64,000 bases of DNA from NCBI GenBank assembly GCA_013400115.1, contig VXBP01007147.1, positions 163,752-227,751 of the forward strand, read 5' to 3'. Positions 23,040-31,712 of this stretch are shown here, one piece after another. Origin of the DNA: Rhinopomastus cyanomelas. Its lineage: Eukaryota > Chordata > Aves > Bucerotiformes > Rhinopomastidae. Within the stretch, counting starts at the first letter, position 1. Each line of letters begins with the position of its first letter. A program made the translations under genes and the position numbers. The notes under the pieces are model-generated. The model was not told the origin of the DNA and made no database searches. It was given only the letters and a program-made list of their open reading frames with translations.

Positions 23040-23402
23040 AAATAGCCCTATGGGGAATAAAAGTAAAGGAAAGCATAGAATCTGCATAAAATAAAGAAAA
23101 CTGTGGATTCTGTGTGGAATAAAATAAATCGTGGATTCTCTGTGGAATAAAATAAACCATAGATTCACTGTGAAATAAAGTAAATAGGTCAGATTCTATG
23201 TAAAATAAAGAAAATCATAGAATCTGTGTAAAATGAAAAAAATCATAGATTCTATGTAAAATAAAGGAGATAATAGATTCTGCATAAAATTAAGGAAATT
23301 ATAGATTCCGTGTAAATTAAAGTAAATCATAGATTCTACATAAGACAAAGGAAATCATAGATTCTGTGTAAAAAATGCCTAACTCATAGATTCTATGAAA
23401 TC
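23040..23402 (+). repeat. Minisatellite, 28-bp unit, about 12-13 copies
   Basis: Units of the form ATAGATTCTGTGTAAAATAA plus AGGAAATC. The central units keep exactly 28 bp; the outer ones are more diverged. It ends about 370 nt before the exon at 23776. Confidence 0.92.
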
Positions 23403-23775
23403 ATCATGATTAAGGTTTTTATAGGGAAAAAAGGGATGAGCTGAGTGAAGCTCTAGAAACCTCTTTGCAAAGTGTTGATTTAATCTTGGAAGTATTAACA
23501 CAGATGCTAATTGGTTCCTGGATTGAAGCATCAGGATATTATTAGACTTTAAATCCACAGGAGGTAACAGTGATACAGCTCTACAGTCTTTGGGTACCTA
23601 GAACTGATGGTTCCTGTGTCCTCAAGAAAGTAGAATCTCTCTTTCCTAGGTGCTGGTCATAGGGTGAAACAGAGAAGCCGTTGAAACGTTAAAGTATAAT
23701 CTAGGGGAATATATTGAGGCAGCCTGAAATTCCAAGAGATTAACCATATTCTTTTGTGTTTGTGATCTTCTCCAG

Positions 23776-23901
23776 CTGTGTCCTCAGTACTGGCCAGAGA
23801 ACGGAGTACACCGACATGGACCTATTCAGGTGGAGTTTGTCTCAGCTGACTTGGAAGAAGACATAATCAGCCGGATATTCCGAATTTACAACGCAGCCAG
23901 G
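23776..23901 (+). CDS. PTPRM: PTPRM exon: D2, LCPQYWPENG segment
   Basis: The exon is 126 nt, 42 codons, phase 0. It encodes LCPQYWPENGVHRHGPIQVEF, then SADLEEDIISRIFRIYNAAR. CPQYWPE is the D2 counterpart of CKYWPDD in D1. Acceptor GATCTTCTCCAG, donor GTGAGG. The intron upstream is 4.1 kb and includes the 28-bp minisatellite that ends about 370 nt before this exon. Confidence 0.96.
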
Positions 23902-24107
23902 GTGAGGATGATATTTGCTGACCAGCTCTGTCACAGTACATAAGTGGACTCATACTCACCAAAAAATGGATGTTGAACTCATGTCAAGCCATTCTCAATT
24001 TTCAGCTGAGTTATTTGAGGGCACCAGTGCGATGCTGAGTCACACTGTGGTCAGGGACAATGAAGGTTTCAATGTGTGATTAAAGGAAAACAGTATTTTC
24101 AAGCATG

Positions 24108-24380
24108 TGAGGAGGAGACTCAGGGGGGGACCTTCTCCCTCTCTCCTACTCCCTGAAGGGAGGTTGTAGTCAGGTGAGGGTCAGGCTCTTCTCCCAGGCA
24201 GCCAGCGCCAGGACGAGAGGGCAGGGCCTGAAGCTGCCAGGGATTAGGTTGGATGTTAGTAAACCCTTCCTCATGGAAAGGGTGATCACAGCCTGTCTGT
24301 GGCCTTTAGTGCTGCTGGGGTGATGTTAGATCCTGGGCTAGGCTGGATGAGCTCAGAGGGCTTTTCCAGAGTCACAAATT
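24108..24380 (+). mobile_element. CR1, ~270 bp
   Basis: GGAGGAGACTCAGGGGGGGA to GAGCTCAGAGGGCTTTTCCA, then directly into the pentanucleotide array. Confidence 0.88.
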
Positions 24381-24502
24381 CTATTCTTTCTATTCTATTC
24401 TGTTCTGTTCTGTTCTGTTCTGTTCTGTTCTGTTCTGTTCTGTTCTGTTCTGTTCTGTTCTATTCTATTCTATTCTATTTTATTCTATTCTATTCTATTC
24501 TG
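24378..24502 (+). repeat. Pentanucleotide array (TTCTG)n/(TTCTA)n
   Basis: About 125 bp of 5-bp units: TATTC units on the outside and about 14 TTCTG units in the middle. It starts where one CR1 copy ends and stops where the next begins. A stub of the same repeat reappears at 25039-25062 after that second CR1. Confidence 0.93.
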
Positions 24503-24504
24503 TT

Positions 24505-25040
24505 ATATCCTCCTCCTCCTCTACTCTGCCCTGGTGAGACCACATCTGCAATACTGTGCCCAGTTCTGGGCCCCTTTAGTTCCAGAAGGACACAATGCTG
24601 CTGGAGAGAGTCCAGCACAGAGCCACAGAGATGATGAAGGGAGTAGCCCATCTCCCTGATGAGGAAAGGCTGAGGGAGCTGGGTCTCTTGAGCTTGGAAA
24701 AAAGGAATCTGAGGGGTGACCCCGTGAGTGTTGATAAACATGGAAAGGGCAGGAGCCAGGCTCTGCTCAGTGTCATTCAATGATAGGAGAAAGGGCAATG
24801 AGTGTGAGCTGGAACATAGGAGGTTCCACATCAATATAAGAAGGAATGTCTTCCCAGTAAAGGTGACAGATCACTGGAAGGGGCTGTCAAGGGGGGTTGT
24901 GGAGTCTCCTTCTCTGGGGACATTTAAAATGCACCTGGCCATGTTCCTATGTGACTGGATCTAAGGGATGCTGCTGTGGCAGGGCGATTGGACTGGATGA
25001 TCTTTCGTGATTCCTTCCAATCCCTAATGTTCTGTGATTC
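24505..25040 (+). mobile_element. CR1, ~535 bp
   Basis: CCTCCTCCTCTACTCTGCCC to CCCTAATGTTCTGTGATTCT. Flanked on both sides by the same pentanucleotide repeat. Confidence 0.95.
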
Positions 25041-25158
25041 TATTCTATTCTGTTTTGTTCTATAAAGCAAGTGTTGGGTGACATTTCACAGAATGTTACA
25101 GGTTGGAAAGGATCTGGAAAGATTATCTCAGTCCAGCCCCCCTGCTGGAGCAGGGTAA

Positions 25159-25232
25159 GCCTACAGCACCTGGTGTACCCAGACTGTTTCCCACCCAAGG
25201 ACAAAGCAGGCCCAACCCTGCTTAGCTAATCC
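25159..25232 (-). pseudogene. 5S rRNA-derived segment of SINE
   Basis: It aligns to about nt 49-118 of vertebrate 5S rRNA, including the region of the internal box C (TTGGGTGGGAAACAGTCT against TTGGATGGGAGACCGCCT). The 5' part of 5S is absent. A second, shorter copy is at 25286-25328. Confidence 0.75.
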
Positions 25233-25334
25233 AACATTCCATCTCTGTGTCTCTTCATCCACTCCTCTGGGCTAAAGCCGGGTAAGACCTACAGCACCTG
25301 GTGTACCCAGACTGTCTCCCATCCAAGATATGCT

Positions 25335-25405
25335 GTCCTACTTGGGGCTCAAACCCACAACCCTGGGATTCAGAGTTCCATGTTATACCAACTGAGCCTG
25401 CCAGG
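25335..25405 (-). pseudogene. tRNA-Lys-derived segment of SINE
   Basis: 71 nt with recognisable A and B boxes and the run CCCAGGGTTGTGGGTTTGAG, closest to tRNA-Lys(CTT). The anticodon triplet and several stem pairs are changed. It is a SINE promoter module, not a tRNA gene. Confidence 0.75.
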
Positions 25406-25919
25406 TTCACCAGAGGAGTTCTGACTGCTGCTGTAATACACAATAAAATAAAACATAATTAGATTTATTATTTTTTTATATAACCCAGAAACATCTGAGA
25501 CTTCTATGTGGGTTTTTTTAATGTTTTGTGCTTCAAAACATCTTGAAAGGTTTTGACCTTTCTTGTAGAAGGTGACAGGAGCCGGCAAACATTCTCCAAA
25601 ATGCTGAAGCATATGAAAAAAACCTTGGATAATTGAAGTCCTATTGAGGCTGTCTCTGTCCTAGCAAGTTCTTGTTATGATATTAATTAGTTGTTTGCTT
25701 GATCCTGCAGCTCAAGTCTGGTTTATTTACACAGCACTCAGTTGAAAAACCTCTTGTTCTCAGAATCCTGTTGGAAATGAAAAGTCTCAGCACCCCAAGC
25801 GCAGGGGAAATTACAATAGTAGGTTGTTGGTGAACAACTTCTTTCACTGGGAACCAACTAAATAAATGTCTGATATCTAAATTACTACCCCAAATAAGAT
25901 GCTGTCTGTTTTCCTACAG

Positions 25920-26083
25920 CCCCAGGATGGCTATCGGATGGTGCAGCAGTTCCAGTTCCTGGGCTGGCCCATGTACAGAGACACTCCAGTTTCCAAACGC
26001 TCCTTCCTGAAGCTCATCCGCCAAGTGGACAAGTGGCAGGAGGAGTACAATGGCGGAGAGGGACGCACTGTTGTCCATTGCTT
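25920..26083 (+). CDS. PTPRM: PTPRM exon: D2 WPM loop and pseudo-catalytic Cys
   Basis: The exon is 164 nt: 54 codons plus two bases (TT) of the next. It starts PQDGYRMVQQFQFLGWPM. The WPD loop reads GWPMYRDTP, so the general-acid Asp is Met, as expected of an inactive D2. It ends GGEGRTVVHC followed by TT, which with the first G of exon 30723 gives Leu. Acceptor TTTTCCTACAG, donor GTAAGT. The final bases and donor are perfectly repeated at 26223-26241 (see the direct-repeat entry). Use of that second donor would add 151 nt and read an immediate TAA after the Leu. Confidence 0.96.
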
Positions 26084-26090
26084 GTAAGTC
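26072..26090 (+). repeat. 19-bp direct repeat, copy 1 (exon end plus splice donor)
   Basis: TGTCCATTGCTTGTAAGTC spans the last 12 coding bases of the PTPRM exon and the first 7 intron bases. The identical sequence recurs at 26223-26241. The two copies flank a 132-bp insert like a target-site duplication. Confidence 0.9.
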
Positions 26091-26222
26091 TTGGAAAGAG
26101 GGCTTCAGTGGCCACAGTGGGGTTGGGTTTGACAGTTGGACTGGATGATCTTGGATGTCTCTTCCAACCTCAGTGAGACTTTTTTTTTGCAGCTCTGGCA
26201 AACAGCTCATCTTATTTAATGC
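26091..26222 (+). mobile_element. Short CR1 3' end with extra flank, between 19-bp repeats
   Basis: The left ~100 bp is a CR1 3' end (GTTTGACAGTTGGACTGGAT, CTCTTCCAACCTCAGTGAGA). About 37 bp beyond the CR1 end (TTTGCAGCTCTGGCAAACAG to CTTATTTAA) also matches the sequence after the CR1 end at 22038-22077. The two loci therefore share non-CR1 flank. Confidence 0.75.
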
Positions 26223-26241
26223 TGTCCATTGCTTGTAAGTC
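26223..26241 (+). repeat. 19-bp direct repeat, copy 2 (duplicate splice donor)
   Basis: Perfect copy of 26072-26090, carrying a second CTT/GTAAGT donor 151 nt downstream of the real one. A separate CR1 copy begins immediately after it. Confidence 0.9.
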
Positions 26242-27032
26242 CTGGCAGCAGGAAGTAGACTGAGTCAATGGGCAGAAGCCAACAGGATGAGATTTAACAG
26301 GGTCAAGGGCAGGGTCCAACACTTTGGCCACAAGAACCCCCTGCAGCTAAAGACTGGGGGATGAGTAGCTGGAGAGCAGCCTGGCAGAGAGGAACCTGGC
26401 AGGACTGGGTGACAGCTGGCTGAACAGGAGCCAACAGGGTGCCCAGGTGGCCCAGAAGGCAAATGGCATCCTGGTTTGGATCAGCAATATTGTGGCCAGC
26501 AGGACTAGGGACATAATTTTTCCCCTCTGCTGGGCACTGGGGAGGCCTCCTCTTGAGTCCTGGGGGGAGTGCTGGGCCCCTCACTTTAAGAAAGAGATGG
26601 AGGACTGGAGTGGGTCCAGAGGAGCAAGGAGGCTACAGAAGGCACTGGAGGGAAAGTGTGATGAGAAAAGACTGAGGGAGCTGGGGGTGTTTAGCCTGGA
26701 GAAGAAGAGACTCAGGGGACCTTCTACCTCTCTCTAACTGAAGGGAGGTTGTAGTCAGGTGGGGGTCAGGCTCTTCTCCCAGGCAACCAGAGCCAGGACA
26801 AGAGGGCAGGGCCTGAAGCTGCCAGGGGAGGGTTAGGTTGGATGTCAGGAAGCCCTTCCTTTGGGAAAGGGTGATCACAGCCTGGCATAGAGTACCCATC
26901 CCTGGAGGTGTTGAATGACAGCCTGGCTGTGGCCCTTAGTGCTGTGGTCTGACTAGTGGGGTGATGTTAGGTCCTGGGCTGGGCTGGCTGAGCTCAGAGG
27001 GCTTTCCAGCCTCGATCATTCTGTGATTCTGT
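26242..27032 (+). mobile_element. CR1, ORF2 end plus 3' UTR, ~790 bp
   Basis: GCCAACAGGATGAGATTTAA to ATCATTCTGTGATTCTGT. It starts right after the duplicated donor. Confidence 0.93.
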
Positions 27033-27280
27033 AAATGTTGGAACAAGTTTTTAAAGGTTTGTGAAGAGGCATCTACACTAAAGCAGATAAATAATACAAC
27101 TGCTCTTGGAAAATGATATCATTTTCTGAATGTAGATTCACAAGTTTCCCTCTCTTTCCCTCAGTCAAAAGATGATGGGTACAAGTTTATTTTAGATAAA
27201 GGTGCTCAGTGCCTTTTGCAAATGGAAAAGGTGATGTTTATTCAGAGCAGATGCAAATTGTACCTTCAGAACAAAGTACC

Positions 27281-27564
27281 TTGCTCTTGTCAGTGTCATC
27301 TTATGATAGGACAAGGGGCAATGGGTGTGAGCTGAAACAGAGGAGGTTTCACATCAATCTGAGAAGGAACTTCTTTCCAGTGAGGGTTACAGACCACTGG
27401 AATGGGCTGCCCAGGGATATTGTGGATTCTCCTTCTCTGGAGACATTTAAAACCCACCTGGACATGTTCCTGTGCAACTGGATCTAGGGGATCCTGCTGT
27501 GTGGAGAGGATTGGACTAGATGATCTTTTGAGGTCCCTTCCAATCCCTAATGTTCTGTGATTCC
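27281..27564 (+). mobile_element. CR1, 3' end, ~285 bp
   Basis: TGTCATCTTATGATAGGACA to CCCTAATGTTCTGTGATTCC. Confidence 0.95.
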
Positions 27565-27989
27565 TTGACTGTAGTAACTGGATCTGTCTTGTAGTGACTC
27601 CTCTTCCAGACATGAAGCACAGAAATACCTGATAGACCAGTTATGATGATCCTGTAGTTACTTTTCCTTTAATAATGTTGTATATTTTTGTCCTCCTGTG
27701 GACTTTGTGCTCCACTAGTGAAGCCTGTATCCGCTCTGCCACAATCCTTCTTTGGATGTGGCTTAACACTCATGCTGATCCAAGCCAGGATTAGCTTGCC
27801 GCCTTCGGAGCCAGGGTTTAGAGCCCTGGTCTTCAGTGTTTGCAGTTGTATCTCTCTTCCTCTCAACATCTGCTTAGAGATGTTGCCATGATGGAGAAGG
27901 GATTTTTGGTGGGGAAGGGACATGTTAACAGACCTGCAAGCGTTGGAGCCCAGTGTTAGAACGCTGGAGGAAGAAGGAAGAGCGTGTTA

Positions 27990-28160
27990 ATAATTCCCAC
28001 TGTTACTGACCTTGGCCAAGTCATTGCTCTTTGCTTTCCCCAACTGTAGAGTGGAGAGAATGATAATACTTTCATGAAAGGAGCATTGTGCAGTCTGATT
28101 AATTAATGTTTTGAGATCTTGAGCTGAAAAGACCCTTTTGAAGTGCAAATTACTGTTATC
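27990..28160 (+). mobile_element. Ancient L3-like (CR1-L3) LINE relic
   Basis: ACTGACCTTGGCCAAGTCAT, CCCCAACTGTAGAGTGG and TTAATGTTTTGAGATCTTGA in this order resemble the 3' end of L3/MIR-type elements shared by amniotes. It is far more diverged than the surrounding avian CR1 copies. Confidence 0.6.
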
Positions 28161-28699
28161 TCCGAGGTGGCTGATGATATTAAATAGTTGTACAACATCA
28201 CACATGCGTCACTTCCAGCCGGTAAAGAAAGAAAAAGCCCTAATATAATTCTTTTAAATGACTTCATTTTAATTAAAATTCTCAAAGAGTCCCCACAATA
28301 TCAGGCAATGTTTTGGCAGTGGAGAACATTCTTTTTGTGGTGCCTGGATGTGACAGATGGGCCATGTTGTGTCTCCCTTTGAAACCCAACCATTTGCAAA
28401 GCCGGGTTGAAAGACTTGCTCCTGAAAACGAGCCTGCTCTCTGCTAATTATTGAGGTTTATTATTTGCAGCGAAGTGCAGCCGAGAGATTCTGATTAGAA
28501 TAGCTGAGGAAATAATAGGGTTTCCAGAAAGAAAGAGATTCTCTTCAAGATTAAAAATAACCAAGGATGAAATGTTATTAAATACTGTATTTGATCATGT
28601 GCTCCATGCTGCTTTAATAGTGACTCGCTCTGCATTCTGATCCTCTGCTGCTGGGGTGGAAAGGGAATTCAGACAATTTTAAAAGCTGTCCTCAGCTAG

Positions 28700-28800
28700 G
28701 GGAATCACAGGGATGGAAGGGACCTTCAAAGGTCATCTACTCCAAACACCCTGCAACAAGCATGGACATCACTAAATAGACCCCCACCTAGTGCCATGCT
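28700..28800 (-). mobile_element. CR1 tail fragment
   Basis: GAATCACAGGGATGGAAGGG to CAAGCATGGACATCACTAAA. Eroded on the right. Confidence 0.7.
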
Positions 28801-28857
28801 GGACAGGGAGCCACCAGCATGTTTCCAACAAATGACACTTTGAATGCTTCTGCTGTA

Positions 28858-29124
28858 GCAATGGGCCCTTTTGGCCAAGAAGGCCAACAACATTGTGACG
28901 TGGATCACAAAGGGGATGGTTAGTAGATTGAGAGACGTTCTGCACCTAATCTACTCTGCCCTGGTGAGATCACCTCTGGAATCTTGTGTCCAGTTCTGGG
29001 CCCCTCAGTTCCAGAAGGACACAGAGCTGCTGGAGAGAGCCACAAAGATGATGAAGGGAATGGAGCACCTCCATGATGAGGAAAGGCTGAGGGAGCTGGG
29101 TCTCTTGAGCTTGGAAAAAAGGAT
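28858..29124 (+). mobile_element. CR1, central part, cut by duplicated segment
   Basis: TGGCCAAGAAGGCCAACAAC to CTTGGAAAAAAGGAT. The normal continuation is replaced by the duplicated block at 29125. Confidence 0.93.
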
Positions 29125-29507
29125 CCTTCAGCTAAGCTGCTTTGGAGATTAATTACTGAAAACACTGAGCTCCCTCCAGAGCTTCTGATCTAGCATTGAC
29201 CCAGCCAACAGCAAAAGCATGGAATTGGAGAATGGGTTGGGTTGGGTTGGAAGGGACTTCTCAGGGTCATTCAGTCCCACCCCTTGTCGTGAGCATTCCA
29301 CATCAACATGAGAAGGAATTTGTTCACAGTGAGGGTGACAGAGTCCTGGAAGGGGCTGCCCAGAGGGATTGTGGAGTCTCCATCTCTGGAGACATTTTAA
29401 ACCCACCTGCACATGTTTCTGTGTGACTTGGTCTAAGTGATCCTGCTGTGGCAGGGGAGTTGGACTAGCTGATCTTTCAAGGTCCCTTCCAATCCCCAAT
29501 GTTCTGT
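29125..29507 (+). repeat. Duplicated segment, intronic copy
   Basis: 29125-29295 matches 37142-37317 and 29296-29507 matches 37599-37810, with few mismatches. Relative to the other copy, 281 bp (37318-37598) are missing at 29295/29296. The first block starts with unique sequence (CCTTCAGCTAAGCTGCTTTG) and contains a short antisense CR1 piece; the second block is a sense CR1 3' end. Confidence 0.9.
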
Positions 29508-29562
29508 AAGTTTGTGATACCTTCAAAATGCCTTGGGGTCCAAGATATGGATTAAAAGAACT

Positions 29563-29815
29563 CATAGCATCACAGACTGGTTTGGGGTGTAAGTGACCTC
29601 AGGGATTACCCAGTGTCAATCCTCTGCCATAGGCAATGACACTTCTCACCAGAGGTGCCCAGAGCCCTATCCAACCTGGCCTTGAATACTTGCAAGGATG
29701 GAGCAGCCACAACCTCCTTGGGCAATCTGTTCCATTGTTTCACAACCCTTATAGTGAGCAATTTCTTCCTAAAATTTAACTAAATCACCCCTCCTATAGC
29801 TTGAACCCCTTTAAT
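29563..29815 (-). mobile_element. CR1, ~250 bp
   Basis: AGCATCACAGACTGGTTTGG to CCCTCCTATAGCTTGAACCC. Confidence 0.85.
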
Positions 29816-30139
29816 CTGCTGGCCACATGAGTGTTTCTATGAAGACAGCAGGTGGTATCTCCTCTGGAAGGTTCTCTGTCAAATCAGCAGGTCCTGCAAA
29901 ACCTCTCTCAGGCTTCCAGTGATCCCATTTCTTCATAGGAAGTGTTCCCAGGACTTGGGTTGGCAAAGGGGTTTCTCTGCACTGTGCATCTTCCCATGTC
30001 CAGGCCTGATGCTCATTGCAACCTCATGCAAAGTGGTCTTGAACTGAACCTAAATGGACCTTGTTCCCTGTGTATTCATGAACAGTGGTGCAAAACTGAG
30101 CTGATCACTTCCCTCTAGGTTTCAGCCTGTTGAATCCTG

Positions 30140-30266
30140 AAAAGAAAAGATTGGATGTGGCACTTAGCACCATGATCTAGCTGACTATGGTGATGTTAGG
30201 TCATTGGCTGGGGTTTGATGAGCTCAGAGGGTTTTTCCAGCCTCAGTCACTCTGTGATTCTGTGAA
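30140..30266 (+). mobile_element. CR1, 3' end, ~125 bp
   Basis: GGATGTGGCACTTAGCACCA to ACTCTGTGATTCTGTG. Confidence 0.88.
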
Positions 30267-30371
30267 TTGGAGCTTTGAGATTTTTCAGCACATTAATTCC
30301 AATTAAAATTCAGGTTCTGCCCAACAGCTGTCAAGGACTGGAACACTCGGAGGTTCCTGCCAACTGAAATT

Positions 30372-30632
30372 CATGGAATCATACATACATCATGGCTGAA
30401 AAGGATCTCCAGGTTCATCAAGTCCAGCCCTCATCCTAATAATTCCCTAACTCCTATACCACAGCCTCAAGTGCTCTAGCAGCTTGGCTTTTAAACACCT
30501 CCAGGGATGGTGACTCCACCACTTCCCTGGACAACCTGTTCCAGTGCCCAACCACTCTCTCAGCAAAGAACTTCTTCCTAAGATCCAAATTAAACTAAAC
30601 CTCACCCTACCCCAATGAAACTTGAGGCCAAT
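30372..30632 (-). mobile_element. CR1, ~260 bp
   Basis: TGGAATCATACATACATCAT to CCCAATGAAACTTGAGG. It ends 90 nt before the exon at 30723. Confidence 0.9.
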
Positions 30633-30722
30633 TCCCTACTTTCTGCAGCCATCCTTTGGTGGTGTGGGAGCTTGTCTCACACAGTCAGCTGTAATGCAGC
30701 CCCTTTCTCATTTCCCTTGCAG

Positions 30723-30858
30723 GAATGGAGGCGGCCGCAGCGGGACGTTTTGTGCAATCAGTATTGTTTGTGAAATGCTTCGACACCAGAGGGCTGTTGA
30801 CGTGTTCCACGCTGTGAAGACACTAAGGAATAATAAGCCTAACATGGTGGACCTTCTG
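30723..30858 (+). CDS. PTPRM: PTPRM exon: D2 P-loop-like LNGGGRSGTFC
   Basis: The exon is 136 nt: one base plus 45 codons. It begins (L)NGGGRSGTFCAISIVCEM, the D2 version of the CX5R loop, in which Cys and Arg are still present although D2 lacks the WPD Asp. It ends FHAVKTLRNNKPNMVDLL just before the D2 Q-loop. Acceptor TTTCCCTTGCAG, donor GTAGGA. The 4.6-kb intron before it holds the largest mix of repeats in the gene, including the duplicated donor, an L3-like relic and one member of the 8-kb-spaced duplication. Confidence 0.96.
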
Positions 30859-30977
30859 GTAGGAGCTTTTTAAACCACATCAATCAATAGAAAACTGTTC
30901 TTTTTTTCCCTCAGAAGACTAAGATTCCCAGAGTTTGCAGTGAGAGTTGTTATCAAAGCAATCAAATCACCTTCAAA

Positions 30978-31712
30978 GAGTCTGGCATCTGGGCAACAAC
31001 CCCAAGGACCAGTATAGGTTGGAGACTGACTGTTGGAGGTCAGGGAGACCTGTTGGAGAAAGGGACCTGACAGTCCTGGTGGCCAGCAGGATGACCAGGA
31101 GCCAGCAATGGGCCTTGGTGGTCAAAAAAGCAAATGGCATCCAGGGGTGGATCAGAAGTGGGGTGGTTAGTAGATCCACTCTGCCCTGATGAGACCACAT
31201 CTGGAATACTGTGTCCTGTTCTGGGCCCCTCATTTCCAGAAGGACACAGAACTGCTGGAGAGAGTCCGGCACAGAGCCACAAAGATGATGAAGGGAGTGG
31301 AGCACCTCCCTGATGAGGAAAGGCTGAGGGAGCTCTTGAGTCTCTTGAGCTTGGAAAAAACAAGACTGAGAGTAACCCCATGAGTGTTGATAAATATGGA
31401 AAGGGTGGGTGTCAGGAGGATGGAGCCAGGCTCTGTTCAGTGTCATCCAATGATAGGACAAGGGGCAACAAGTGTGAGCTAGAACAGAGGAGGTTCCACA
31501 TCAATGAGAGAAGGAACTTTTTCCCAGTCAGGGTGACAGAGCCCTGGAAGGGGCTGCCCAGGGGCTTGTGGAGTCTCCTTCTCTGGAGACGTTTAAAATC
31601 TGCCTGAACATGTTCCTGTGCAACTGGATCTAGGGGGTGCTGCTGTGGCAGGGGGATTGGACTGGATGATCTTTTGAGGTCCCTTCCAATCCCTAACAAT
31701 CTGTGATTCAGT
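30978..31712 (+). mobile_element. CR1, ~735 bp
   Basis: AGTCTGGCATCTGGGCAACA (end of ORF2) to CCCTAACAATCTGTGATTC. Confidence 0.95.

Larger units (their letters stand above)
19676..23775 (+). other. PTPRM: PTPRM intron, 4.1 kb, with long repeat-free block
   Basis: The first 1.4 kb (19676-21092) contains no recognisable repeat, the longest such intronic stretch here, and holds a good CTCF-like motif at 20355-20375. CR1 copies and the 28-bp minisatellite follow. 22477-23039 and 23403-23775 are unique, with nothing recognised. Confidence 0.8.
25085..25405 (-). mobile_element. Composite SINE: tRNA-Lys-like head, two 5S rRNA segments, CR1 tail
   Basis: Read on the - strand the order is as follows. 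25405-25335 is tRNA-derived and closest to tRNA-Lys(CTT), with A box GGCTCAGTTGG (25398-25388) and B box GGTTTGAGCCC (25355-25345). 25328-25286 matches the 3' third of 5S rRNA (TTGGATGGGAGAC through GGTGCTGTAGG). Next is a 53-nt linker. 25232-25159 matches a longer piece of 5S rRNA (GCTAAGCAGGGTTGGGCCTG through GTGCTGTAGGC). Then 25158-25085 is a CR1 3' end (GGGGCTGGACTGAGATAATC to ACATTCTGTGAAA). RNA-derived pieces in one orientation with a LINE 3' tail are the hallmark of a SINE. The tRNA part has a CTG in the anticodon position and mismatched stems, so it is not a working tRNA gene. Confidence 0.8.
23902..30722 (+). other. PTPRM: PTPRM introns around exon 25920
   Basis: Two introns, 23902-25919 (2018 nt) and 26084-30722 (4639 nt). 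Unique stretches are 23902-24107, 25406-25919, 27033-27280, 27565-27989, 28161-28699 and 29816-30139. 28161-28699 is AT-rich and repeat-free and looks like possible conserved noncoding DNA. Nothing is recognised in the others. Confidence 0.8.

Noticed and set aside
24299..24634. 111-codon frame with (ILFCSV) repeats
   Set aside because: Translation of the TTCTG array between two CR1 copies.
25335..25405. A functional tRNA gene
   Set aside because: The acceptor stem does not pair, the anticodon loop is altered for the isotype, and the sequence runs straight into 5S-derived DNA as in a SINE.
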